The translations under genes were made by a program, and so were the position numbers. This document shows, piece by piece, positions 52,239 to 60,767 of a stretch of DNA of 64,000 nucleotides. How positions within the stretch are numbered: position 1 is the first letter of the stretch; every line of letters begins with the position of its first letter. The DNA is taken from assembly GCA_949959185.1 (NCBI GenBank), contig CATLIX010000004.1:1-64000 (forward strand). The letters are read 5' to 3'. The stretch comes from an uncultured Eubacterium sp. Its GTDB lineage: Bacteria; Bacillota; Clostridia; Lachnospirales; Lachnospiraceae. The notes under the pieces are model-generated. The model saw only the letters and a program-made list of their open reading frames with translations, was not told the DNA's origin and did not search any database.

Positions 52239-55019
52239 TTATACTTCATTTTCTGAATCCGGCAGCCTCCGTACTTCTGGCTCCTGCTTAAAACGAATGG
52301 TGGCTTTAAACAAATCTCCGTCAAGATAGATTTCAAAGTTCCCTCCCATCAGGCCCGTCAGGCTTTTGGCAATGGAAAGGCCCAGGCCGCTGCCTTCCGT
52401 ACTTCGGGAAATATCTCCCCGGATAAAACGCTCTGTCAGCTCATCCGCCTGTATGTTCAGGGGATTTTCCGAAATATTTTTGATGGAAAAGGACACTTCC
52501 TCCCCGTCTGCTTCCATATCCACATAGACCCGTGTATGTTCCATGGCATATTTTGCCACATTGTTGTAAAGATTTTCCAGAACACGCCAGATTCTTCGTC
52601 CATCCGCCATAATTACCACCGGCTCGCTGGGCAGTTTTGTGATTATGGTAAGGTTCCGGGCCTCGAATTTCTCATTGAACTCGCCCCCTGTCTGGTATAC
52701 CAGCTCCACCAGATTAATCCGCTCCATTTCCAGCCTGATATTTCCGGAGCTGACCTTGGAGGCCTCCACCAGATCTTCGGTCAGCTGTTTCAGACGCTGG
52801 GATTTGCTGTCCAGCACCGCAATGTAATTCTGTACCCGCTCATTGGGCAGTTCCTCTCTTTTCAGCAAATCCACATAATTGATAATGGACGTGAGAGGCG
52901 TTTTAATATCATGGGAAACATTAGTTATTAAATCTGCCTTTAAGTGTTCGTTCCGCATACTGGCGTCCACTGCATGAAAGAGTCCGTCCCCGACAGCATT
53001 GACTGCTTCTGCCAGCCGCCGGTTATCTCCCGTCAGTTCTTCCAGGGCAATTTTGTACTCCAGATCTCCGTCGGAAATGTTCCGGATTCCTTCCAGAACC
53101 TTGTTGCGCTGAACGCCTTCCCGGATAATCAGCACGCCTTCCACTGCGCACAGCAGCAGGAAACACAGCGTTCCTCCTGTCAGCAGAGACTGGTCATAAG
53201 CATTGGCCAGCATAAGGGAAAAAATCAGAAAACATGCTGCCAGGTGCAGGCCAAACCAGAACAGCATCTTGGCAGAAGATTTTCTGGTTGTAAACAGCAT
53301 TCTGATGCCTTTTGCAAACCAGTGCAGAATGCTGCTGCTCCAGAGAACGCCCGCCCGGATTCTCCGTATAAAGCTAAGATAAAAAATCAGCAGAAAAGCT
53401 GTGTTGAAAAATGTCAGCACCCCGAACATAATCAGCAGCCCGGCCATCTGGTCGCTGCCAAATCTTGCAAACACTTCTCCAATCATCACAATGCAGGCAA
53501 TCCCTTCCAGAACTGCCAGAATATATAAAACTTCCGTGGGTATACGGTCAAACAGATTCAGATATACTTTTCCGCCTTCTTCCCGCCTGCCCGCCGCCAT
53601 GCTGAGATAAATCAGCGCAATCAGGCACATAACCAGACTGACAACCATCCCCAGAATGCCGAGATATATCCAGGGATGCAGCCGGTTATATTCTGCTTTT
53701 GCATCCAGAAAACTGTCCTGATGGGGAAACGACGTATCCACGCTGATAAACAGTACGCTGCCTTTTCCTCCGTACCTGGGCTCCAGCCTGTTGTAAAATA
53801 TATCCTCCATTCCTTTTACATTGGTTTTCAGACGGATATCATGTTCCTGATAAAAGAGGTATTTTCCCTTTTTTTCTCCGTATTCTTCCAGCTGCATATT
53901 GACAGGTTCTGAAATATTCGTGTAAATGACGTCTTCATTTCCCCGGCTGATCAGGTAGCTTACATTGGTGCCGTCTTCCGTCAGATTATACAGATTCAGG
54001 CATTTTTTATACTGGTTGACTTCCTCTCCGATATTGTCAAGGGTATATTCCAGTGCGGCATAGGCGCTGCACATCTGCTCCATGGAGTACCTGCCTTTGA
54101 GAAAACTGTCCCATATTCCCGTCCCTTCCAGCGGCAGGTAATCCTCATCCGGAAATTCATAACTGATATTCTTCTGCACGTAGGACATATCCATGCTGTT
54201 TAAAAGCAGGGCCAGTTCTTCTCCGTCCAGCTCATACAAATCGCCCGTCATAACTTTTCGGATAATCTTATCCATTTTTTCGGAAGTCTCCGAATCCTCT
54301 GCCATCTGTTCGGAGGAGGTCTCCGCCACATCCATTTCTGTGGACATACTCTGCCCCTGAAGTTCCCGCATTACCCTGTTCCGGGAAACACTGTCTGTTC
54401 CTGCGGCAGACATCTGATTCATTCCTGAAGAGGGTACGCTGTAAGAACCACCGTAATAATGTTCCACATTCCGAATAATCACATCCTGCAGTTCTCTGGT
54501 CATTTCTCCCAGACCGGAAACTGTGATTTCCTCACTCAACACGGAGTTGCCGTTTTTATAAATATTCCGTTTCTGGTAAATTTCCCCGTCCACCGTATAA
54601 GAAGAGCTGAATTCAAAATCCGATTTGCTGTATCCTCTTGACCATTCGGATAAATCTCCCAGATGATACCGGATTCTGCTCTGCCCTTTTTCTTTTTTCC
54701 CTGCAGTCTGCCCTGCCATCTCCCGGCTGTCATAATAACTTTGGATATCCACTTCTTTTTCGCTGTCATAACTTCCGTCTGTTTCGAATTTTCTCCGCAA
54801 ATCCGTAAAATCCAGAATTTCTTCTGCTGTCTCCTGAAATTTGGAAGAAAAATAGCCGGAAGACTCAAAGGATTTGTCCTTTACCTCTCCCAGATACAGA
54901 ATATCTTTCTGATACAGCACAGCCAGAATCAGAATAGACAGTACCAGTATCACCGAGAATACCTGCTCTGCTGCAATCGCTGCAATTTTCAGTCCGGCAG
55001 AATATCGAATCTTTGTCAC
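52239..55019 (-). CDS. Membrane sensor histidine kinase
   Basis: The 926-residue protein has one N-terminal membrane helix (about 13-37), a large external domain of about 430 residues with Ser/Thr/Glu-rich stretches, six or so membrane helices (about 470-660), then HAMP-like, dimerisation (TNVSHDIKTPLTSIINYVDLL) and ATPase parts (LENLYNNVAKYAM, GSGLGLSIAKSLTGLMGG). It should phosphorylate the response regulator gene that ends 27 bases upstream. The signal is unknown. Start GTG 55019; GGTGGTGAA precedes it and no ATG lies nearby. Confidence 0.93.
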   Translation of the reverse strand: MTKIRYSAGLKIAAIAAEQVFSVILVLSILILAVLYQKDILYLGEVKDKSFESSGYFSSKFQETAEEILDFTDLRRKFETDGSYDSEKEVDIQSYYDSREMAGQTAGKKEKGQSRIRYHLGDLSEWSRGYSKSDFEFSSSYTVDGEIYQKRNIYKNGNSVLSEEITVSGLGEMTRELQDVIIRNVEHYYGGSYSVPSSGMNQMSAAGTDSVSRNRVMRELQGQSMSTEMDVAETSSEQMAEDSETSEKMDKIIRKVMTGDLYELDGEELALLLNSMDMSYVQKNISYEFPDEDYLPLEGTGIWDSFLKGRYSMEQMCSAYAALEYTLDNIGEEVNQYKKCLNLYNLTEDGTNVSYLISRGNEDVIYTNISEPVNMQLEEYGEKKGKYLFYQEHDIRLKTNVKGMEDIFYNRLEPRYGGKGSVLFISVDTSFPHQDSFLDAKAEYNRLHPWIYLGILGMVVSLVMCLIALIYLSMAAGRREEGGKVYLNLFDRIPTEVLYILAVLEGIACIVMIGEVFARFGSDQMAGLLIMFGVLTFFNTAFLLIFYLSFIRRIRAGVLWSSSILHWFAKGIRMLFTTRKSSAKMLFWFGLHLAACFLIFSLMLANAYDQSLLTGGTLCFLLLCAVEGVLIIREGVQRNKVLEGIRNISDGDLEYKIALEELTGDNRRLAEAVNAVGDGLFHAVDASMRNEHLKADLITNVSHDIKTPLTSIINYVDLLKREELPNERVQNYIAVLDSKSQRLKQLTEDLVEASKVSSGNIRLEMERINLVELVYQTGGEFNEKFEARNLTIITKLPSEPVVIMADGRRIWRVLENLYNNVAKYAMEHTRVYVDMEADGEEVSFSIKNISENPLNIQADELTERFIRGDISRSTEGSGLGLSIAKSLTGLMGGNFEIYLDGDLFKATIRFKQEPEVRRLPDSENEV

Positions 55020-55046
55020 TTCACCACCGCTTTCATTTCTATGACG

Positions 55047-55742
55047 CTATTTTGATTTCTCTATCTTATACCCCACGCCCCAGACTACTTTCAGATATCT
55101 GGGTTCCTTGGGATTTATCTCTATTTTTTCTCTGATATGACGTATATGTACCGCCACCGTATTATCTGCCCCGATAGCGTCCTCGTTCCAGATGCTTTCA
55201 TAAATCTGGTTGATGGAAAATACTTTTCCCTGATTTTTCACCAGCAGCAGCAGAATATTGTATTCGATGGGGGTAAGTTTTACCGGTTCGTCGTCTACGG
55301 TTACTTCCTTCAGGTCATCATTAATTACCAGGCCTCCCACCTGATACACCCGTTTACTGCTTTCCGCCGCATTTCCCAGCTGAGTATAGCGCCGGAGCTG
55401 GGATTTCACCCGTGCCACCAGTTCCAGGGGATTAAAGGGCTTGGTCACATAGTCGTCCGCACCGATGTTCAGCCCCAGAATCTTGTCCGCATCTTCGGAT
55501 TTGGCTGACAGAATGATTATGGGAATGCTGCTGTCCTCCCGGATTTTCAATGTGGCCCGTATGCCGTCCAGTCTGGGCATCATTACATCTATAATCAGAA
55601 GATGCACTTCGTGCTCTTTCAGTACCTGCAGGGCCTGCTCTCCGTCATAGGCTTTGAGAATACGGTATCCTTCCTGCTGCAGATATATCTCTATGGCATC
55701 TACAATTTCTCTGTCGTCATCACAAACCAGAATACTTTTCAT
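55047..55742 (-). CDS. OmpR/PhoB-family response regulator
   Basis: The 231-residue protein has a receiver (CDDDRE, phospho-Asp52 in LLIIDVMMPRLDG, Lys in DDYVTKPFNPLELVARV) and a C-terminal winged helix of the OmpR type (VKLTPIEYNILLLLVKNQGKVFSINQIYESIWNED, HIRHIREKIEINP). It partners the sensor kinase downstream. The ATG at 55742 fits the family start MKSILVCDDD; an upstream open frame to 55796 has no site. The target genes are not visible. Confidence 0.95.
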   Translation of the reverse strand: MKSILVCDDDREIVDAIEIYLQQEGYRILKAYDGEQALQVLKEHEVHLLIIDVMMPRLDGIRATLKIREDSSIPIIILSAKSEDADKILGLNIGADDYVTKPFNPLELVARVKSQLRRYTQLGNAAESSKRVYQVGGLVINDDLKEVTVDDEPVKLTPIEYNILLLLVKNQGKVFSINQIYESIWNEDAIGADNTVAVHIRHIREKIEINPKEPRYLKVVWGVGYKIEKSK

Positions 55743-56046
55743 TTCATTCGCCTCGCTTTTTTCATCCATTATACCCGCAGGAACGGAAAATGGCAAGATT
55801 CTCCGGCTGAACTCACACTTGCCTGTGATATTTGTTTTATTATATCAGCGGATTGTTAAATTACAGTTGGGAATTTTATTAAGATTTTTTGAAATTGGCC
55901 GCCGGCATAAGACTGGCAAAATGCCCGGCCGGCTCGTAAATGAGCGGCCTGAACACTTTGAGGGCCGGGACATTCCCCTGACCGGGAATATGATATTTTT
56001 CACCGGAAACGCGCCTCCTGCCTGAAAAGTTTTCAGTTCACAGGAT

Positions 56047-57123
56047 TCAGGATTTTCTTCCAAACAGAAAATGGCGTTCCTTTTTTTCCTGAGGGTGCTG
56101 TTCTCCCCCTTCTTTTTCTTCTCTCCATTTAAAGTATTCTGCATCCAGATCCACATGTATTTCCGGCAGCAGGGATTCTCCATCCAAATCCCCGGCCGGA
56201 GCAGACTCCGGCGTTCCCCCGGTTTCTTCTGCTGCTGCGGCTTTCAGCTCCTTTAACTCTGCCTCTGCCAGAGCCGCAAGACCTGCGCCTGCCTGGGCCA
56301 GAATGTCCTCCACGTCTGTTTCCATGACGCTTTCTGACCGGGCTCCGGAAACAGGCTCGGACATATCCTCCACTTCCGGCTCTTTCGTCCGGTTTCGGGC
56401 TGCTCTGCGGCGCAGATTCTCCGCAAATTCTTTTCCGGTCACCCGAATCATGCTGTCAGATTCTTCCTTTTTATGTTCCGATTCCTCTGAACCGAAATCA
56501 TAAGATTTGCCTGTACGCTCAAAATAAGCCTGATTGATTTTAATTTCAGGCTTCACAGCAGAATAGGATTTGCCTTCGTTGGGAATCCGTTTTTCCTTCT
56601 TCCCTTCCACCTGATGGCGGTGTTCCTGCTCTGCCTGTTTATTTACTTCCTGAATCAGCTTCACGTATTTGTCCGTATCGGCAAAGTCCCGGAGCTGTCC
56701 TGTGAGCTCTAACTGATTGCGCCGCACGCGTTCCCGATGCGCTTCCATCTCCGCATTCATTTTATGGAAAATATTCCGGACTTCGTGGCTGGCGTCATCC
56801 ATAATATAGCAGATTCGATTAATGGCGTCATCCGTATACATAATCGAGGCCGCATAAATATCATCCGCATGTCTGCTGGCCTTCTGAACAATTTCTTCAC
56901 CGCGCTTTTCACAGCGGCGCTCTGCCATTTCATGCTTCTGGGATGTGACCTCATACTGGTCCATAGCCTCATAAACTGCCAGATTCAGTTTCTCCAGCAA
57001 ATCAAAGACCGCCTTTTTTTCCACAATTATTTTCTCACTGTTTTCTCCGTACGGCGGGCTTTCTGAAAACAGCAGATGTATGCTTTTTAAAATATGTTCT
57101 AATTTATCCTGTACACTCATCAT
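56047..57123 (-). CDS. Coiled-coil hypothetical protein, possibly cell-division or cytoskeletal
   Basis: The 358-residue protein has an N-terminal helical part with a DivIVA-like look (residues 1-165: VFDLLEKLNLAVYEAMDQYEVTSQKHEMAERRCEKRGEEIVQKASRHADDIYAASIMYTDD), then a charged linker with repeated Glu/Ala stretches and a C-terminal basic end RHFLFGRKS. No signal peptide or catalytic motif. I know no name for it. ATGATG at 57118-57123 has AGGGG upstream. Confidence 0.7.
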   Translation of the reverse strand: MMSVQDKLEHILKSIHLLFSESPPYGENSEKIIVEKKAVFDLLEKLNLAVYEAMDQYEVTSQKHEMAERRCEKRGEEIVQKASRHADDIYAASIMYTDDAINRICYIMDDASHEVRNIFHKMNAEMEAHRERVRRNQLELTGQLRDFADTDKYVKLIQEVNKQAEQEHRHQVEGKKEKRIPNEGKSYSAVKPEIKINQAYFERTGKSYDFGSEESEHKKEESDSMIRVTGKEFAENLRRRAARNRTKEPEVEDMSEPVSGARSESVMETDVEDILAQAGAGLAALAEAELKELKAAAAEETGGTPESAPAGDLDGESLLPEIHVDLDAEYFKWREEKEGGEQHPQEKKERHFLFGRKS

Positions 57124-57171
57124 TCAATTCCCCTGTTCTGACTGATTAATTTTAACAGAATTCCTTTCCCG

Positions 57172-57561
57172 TTGCAAGAAAATTTCGGCAGCCTTACTTT
57201 TTCCATATCTTCTCTAAATTTTATGCACCGGCCGCCGAAACATACCATTGTGGAGCCGGATATCAGCGTCATCTGCGACAGAAACAAACTTACTGACCGG
57301 GGCTGCAGCGGCGCGCCGGACTGGGTAATTGAGATTGTCTCCTCCGGCAATTCCAGCCATGATTATGTGCGGAAACTGAATCTCTATGCAGACGCAGGGG
57401 TACAGGAGTACTGGATTGTGAATCCCATGGAAGAAACCGTTCTGATTTATCATCTGGAAGAAAGTAAATTTAAAGTACGTTCCTGTACCTTTCAGGACAT
57501 GCTGGACGTAAACATTTTTGAAGACCTCCGGATTGACTTTTCATCTCTGGATTTGAAGTGA
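57172..57561 (+). pseudogene. Truncated Uma2/DUF820 nuclease gene
   Basis: Residues from about 25 on match the Uma2 family of PD-(D/E)XK type proteins: VEPDISVICDRNKL, APDWVIEIVSSGN, RKLNLYADAGVQEYWIVNP. Complete members have about 180-200 residues with a further N-terminal 60 residues that are absent here; the first 24 residues look unrelated and cross the start region of the coiled-coil gene. There is no ribosome binding site. It looks like a leftover of a deleted gene. Confidence 0.75.
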
Positions 57562-57598
57562 CAGGTCGTTCCGTATCCCGTACAAAAGGAAGCATACG

Positions 57599-59017
57599 TC
57601 AGAATCGGAAATCACGCTGTCCGTTGTGGATATTTTTCAGATAATCCTCAACCTTTTCTCTGACTTTCGGATTGGTAATCACATCCAGTTCCTTTTCAAT
57701 CAGTTTATCTCCGATTACTTTTGTCTCTTCCGCAGCATAATCTTCCAGATATTCTTTCAGGGTCATCAGTGCATTGGGATGGCAGCAGTTCACAATCTGT
57801 CCGCTTTTTAATAATGTCATAAACCGGTCTCCGGTTCTGCCTTCCCGGTAACATGCGGTGCAGAAACTGGGCACGTAATTCATTTCCATCAGCCATTTTA
57901 CCACTTCGTCCAGGGTGCGGTTGTCGCTCACATCAAACTGAGCGGAGTTCTCTTCCTCCGGTTCCGGCTCCGCATAGCCGCCCACGCTTGTTCTGGAACC
58001 GCCGCTAATCTGGGAAATCCCCAGGTGGAGCACTTTCTCCCGGCAGGCCTGGCTCTCTCTGGTAGACACAATCATGCCGGTATAGGGCACCGCAATCCGG
58101 ATACAGGCTACAATTTTGGCAAAAGTCTCATCGGTAATTCCATTGTCAAATGCATCCGGGTCGATATCGTCCGCCCGGCGCAGTCTGGGCACGCTGATGG
58201 TATGAGGGCCAACCCCTTTATATGCTTCCAGATGTTCCGCGTGCATCAGGATTCCGGCAAAATCATACCGATAGTTATTCAGGCCGAACAGTACGCCCAG
58301 GCCCACGTCGTCAATGCCTCCCTCCATGGCCCGGTCCATGGCTTCCGTATGATAGGCGTAGTCATGTTTCGGCCCGGTGGGGTGGAGTTTTTCATAGGAT
58401 TCTTTGTGGTAAGTCTCCTGGAACAGAATATAGGTGCCGATACCGGCTTCCTTTAACTTCCGGTAATTTTCCACTGTGGTGGCGGCTATGTTCACATTGA
58501 CGCGCCGGATGGCGCCGTTTTTATGTTTAATCCCGTAAATGGTATGGATACATTCCAGAATATACTCGATGGGATTGTGCACCGGGTCTTCGCCGGCTTC
58601 CAGCGCCAGCCTCTTATGGCCCATGTCCTGCAGCGCGGTAACCTCTTTTATAATTTCTTCCTGAGTCAGTTTCTTCCGGGCAATGTGTTTGTTTTTTGCG
58701 TGATAGGGACAGTATTCGCATCCGTTGACACAGTAATTGGACAGATAAAGAGGCGCGAACATTACGATACGGTTTCCGTAAAAATCCTTTTTAATCTGTT
58801 CTGCAAGGGCGAATATTTCCTGGTTTTTATCCTCCAGTTCACAGTCCAGAAGCACCATGGCCTCTTTATGGGAAAGGCCTTTGCGCTCCCTGGCCTTTGT
58901 GAGTATTTTGTCAATCAGTTCCCGGTCCTCTTTATGTTTTTCTCCGTATGTCAGAGAATCCAGAATTTCCTCATGACTGATAAATTCTTCTGCTTTCGGC
59001 GACATGATATGATACAT
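57599..59017 (-). CDS. hydG: [FeFe] hydrogenase H-cluster radical SAM maturase HydG
   Basis: The 472-residue protein has the radical-SAM cluster CVNGCEYCPYH (Cys96, Cys100, Cys103) and the C-terminal CTACYREGRTGDRFM with a following NCCHPNA cluster that binds the auxiliary iron-sulfur site. HydG cleaves tyrosine to give CO and CN- for the H-cluster of [FeFe] hydrogenase. The ATG at 59017 follows GGGAGGAAA. hydE is 19 bases upstream on the same strand; hydF and hydrogenase structural genes are not in the window. Confidence 0.96.
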   Translation of the reverse strand: MYHIMSPKAEEFISHEEILDSLTYGEKHKEDRELIDKILTKARERKGLSHKEAMVLLDCELEDKNQEIFALAEQIKKDFYGNRIVMFAPLYLSNYCVNGCEYCPYHAKNKHIARKKLTQEEIIKEVTALQDMGHKRLALEAGEDPVHNPIEYILECIHTIYGIKHKNGAIRRVNVNIAATTVENYRKLKEAGIGTYILFQETYHKESYEKLHPTGPKHDYAYHTEAMDRAMEGGIDDVGLGVLFGLNNYRYDFAGILMHAEHLEAYKGVGPHTISVPRLRRADDIDPDAFDNGITDETFAKIVACIRIAVPYTGMIVSTRESQACREKVLHLGISQISGGSRTSVGGYAEPEPEEENSAQFDVSDNRTLDEVVKWLMEMNYVPSFCTACYREGRTGDRFMTLLKSGQIVNCCHPNALMTLKEYLEDYAAEETKVIGDKLIEKELDVITNPKVREKVEDYLKNIHNGQRDFRF

Positions 59018-59036
59018 ATGTTTCCTCCCTGTTTTT

Positions 59037-60089
59037 TTATAAATTTTCGGGAAAATCTCCCCGTTCTGTTACAAGTTCATACCCAATCTTTTCCATCCTC
59101 CGCCCCAGACATTCTCTGCATTCGGCGGCTTCCTCGCCGGTACAGATTTTGTTGTCATACAGCTCGTATTTTTTCCGCACGGAGACCGGCGACAGATTGG
59201 GCATTACCACATTGGCCCCGGCCTGAATCCCTTTTTCCCGGCCCTGGGGGTCTATGGTTCCCAGGGATGTGGTGGCTGGCAGCAGCAGTTTGGGCAGCAT
59301 AACCCGCAAAAGCCCGGTCAGAAACAGCGTCAGTTCCACTGTTCCCCCCGGCTCCCCGGCAAAGGGCGTTTCGTGATGGGGGACAAAAGGACCGATTCCC
59401 ACCATATGGGGTTCCAGCTCCCGGATAAACAGCATATCTTCCGCAAGCTGTTCCGGCGTCTGGCCGGGGCTTCCCACCATAAATCCGGTTCCGGTCTGAT
59501 AGCCGATTTCTTTCAGTTGAAACAGGCATTTCTTCCGGTGTTCCAGAGACAGTTCCGGCGGATGGAGTTTCCGGTAATGGGTATCTTCCGCTGTTTCATG
59601 ACGGAGAAGATACCGGTCGGCTCCCGCCTGAAACAGCCCCAGACAACTTTCATAAGAACGCTCCCCCAGAGACAGGGTTACGGCGCAGTCCGGCCAGTTC
59701 TGTTTCATGGTACGGATAATATCCTCAAGCATTTCCTGGGAGAACCATCCATCCTCTCCTCCCTGGAGCACAAAGGTACGGAATCCCAGCTCATAGCCCT
59801 GACGACAGCATTCCAGAATCTGGTCTTTTGTCAGCCGGTATCTCTGAGCATTGCTGTTGCTTCTGCGAATGCCGCAGTAGTAACAGTCGTTTTTACAGTA
59901 ATTGGTAAACTCAATCAGCCCTCTGGTGTAAACTTTATTGCCATAATATTTCTGCTGCCATTTCCTGGATTTTGCAAAAAGGTATTCTGCTGCTTCGGGG
60001 CTGCGGTTTGCAATCAGCCAAATCCATTCTTCTTTTGTGAGATGTGATGTTGCTTCCAGTTTGTCAATCAGTTGTCCGGCCTGTTTCAT
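59037..60089 (-). CDS. hydE: [FeFe] hydrogenase H-cluster radical SAM maturase HydE
   Basis: The 350-residue protein has FTNYCKNDCYYCGIRRSN (Cys65, Cys69, Cys72), GYELGFRTFVLQGGEDGW and the biotin-synthase-like barrel, in line with HydE. It makes the dithiomethylamine-precursor intermediate of the H-cluster. It is the first gene of the hydEG pair. The ATG at 60089 follows CAGGGAGGG. A 6-bp hairpin with a T run (60121-60141) lies in the leader and could attenuate the transcript. Confidence 0.95.
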   Translation of the reverse strand: MKQAGQLIDKLEATSHLTKEEWIWLIANRSPEAAEYLFAKSRKWQQKYYGNKVYTRGLIEFTNYCKNDCYYCGIRRSNSNAQRYRLTKDQILECCRQGYELGFRTFVLQGGEDGWFSQEMLEDIIRTMKQNWPDCAVTLSLGERSYESCLGLFQAGADRYLLRHETAEDTHYRKLHPPELSLEHRKKCLFQLKEIGYQTGTGFMVGSPGQTPEQLAEDMLFIRELEPHMVGIGPFVPHHETPFAGEPGGTVELTLFLTGLLRVMLPKLLLPATTSLGTIDPQGREKGIQAGANVVMPNLSPVSVRKKYELYDNKICTGEEAAECRECLGRRMEKIGYELVTERGDFPENL

Positions 60090-60120
60090 GGTCCCTCCCT
60101 GAAAATATTTCCTGATAAGT

Positions 60121-60141
60121 AAAAAGCGGACAGGTCCGCTT
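60121..60141 (-). terminator. Short hairpin in the hydE leader
   Basis: AGCGGA pairs with TCCGCT over 4 bases and is followed by TTTTAC on the minus strand; it may end upstream transcription or attenuate hydE. Confidence 0.4.
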
Positions 60142-60365
60142 CAACTCCCTGAATCCCTCATTCTTGAGGGACCTGGGCGCTTTGCCGCGCCATTTGCGGT
60201 GCGTCAGAGCATACGCAGTATGCTGAACGTATCGCGTTTAAGCACAATTACGAAGTAATATTTTCCTCCTGTGCGAGTACCATCGCTTCGCTGGGTTGCC
60301 AGGTGCCAGTGGCACCTGATCGGCAACGACCGAAACGGAGTGTAGAAGACCCTGCGCATATTATT
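60142..60365. repeat. Complex non-coding repeat region between hydE and the 5'-nucleotidase-type gene
   Basis: The space contains CCCTCATTCTTGAGGG, the long hairpin GTTGCCAGGTGCCAGTGGCACC with its partner CAGGTGCC...GGCAAC, and short palindromes. Open frames here are of unlikely composition. No RNA gene is recognised. Confidence 0.45.
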
Positions 60366-60428
60366 TTTTATCTTACATGAAGACACTTTCACGCTTTAGC
60401 GTGACAAGGTCTTTCCTGTAAGATGAAA
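60366..60428. repeat. Palindromic intergenic repeat (family 1, copy C)
   Basis: The copy has an intact inner hairpin TCACGC-TTTA-GCGTGA and outer arms TCTTACA(T/G)GAAGA / TCTTTCCTGTAAGA. It is the most complete copy and shows that the element is an inverted repeat about 60 bases long. Same sequence as copies A and B with few changes. Confidence 0.9.
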
Positions 60429-60767
60429 AAAGTGTCCCATCTGAGCAAATCTGCAGAACATTAAAATTGATTATCCTGTGATTTTCCCCGATGGGACAGC
60501 ACTGCCTTCCCGGCCCGGCTTTCGCCTGGCCAAAAAGAATCCTGTGATATGGAAATTCTGTAATATCTTCCTTTTGCTTTGCTGTACCGTCCCCTTCAGG
60601 CGCTCCTTGTGGTCTGGTCTGCTTTTATCTTCTTTTATTGCAGGAAAATGATTCCTTTTACTTTACAGGGGTTTCCGGTCAGAATTTCTTTCCGGTCACC
60701 TGTTTTTCCTATGGTAGCATGGTTTTGTGAAATTTTCAACAGGATAAATATAAATAATTTTCGTTTT

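Noticed and set aside
57172-57561. A working Uma2 nuclease
   Set aside because: The first third of the family domain is missing and there is no ribosome binding site.
60204-60392. A 62-residue protein between hydE and the nucleotidase-type gene
   Set aside because: It lies on hairpin and repeat sequence, has no ribosome binding site and matches no family I know.
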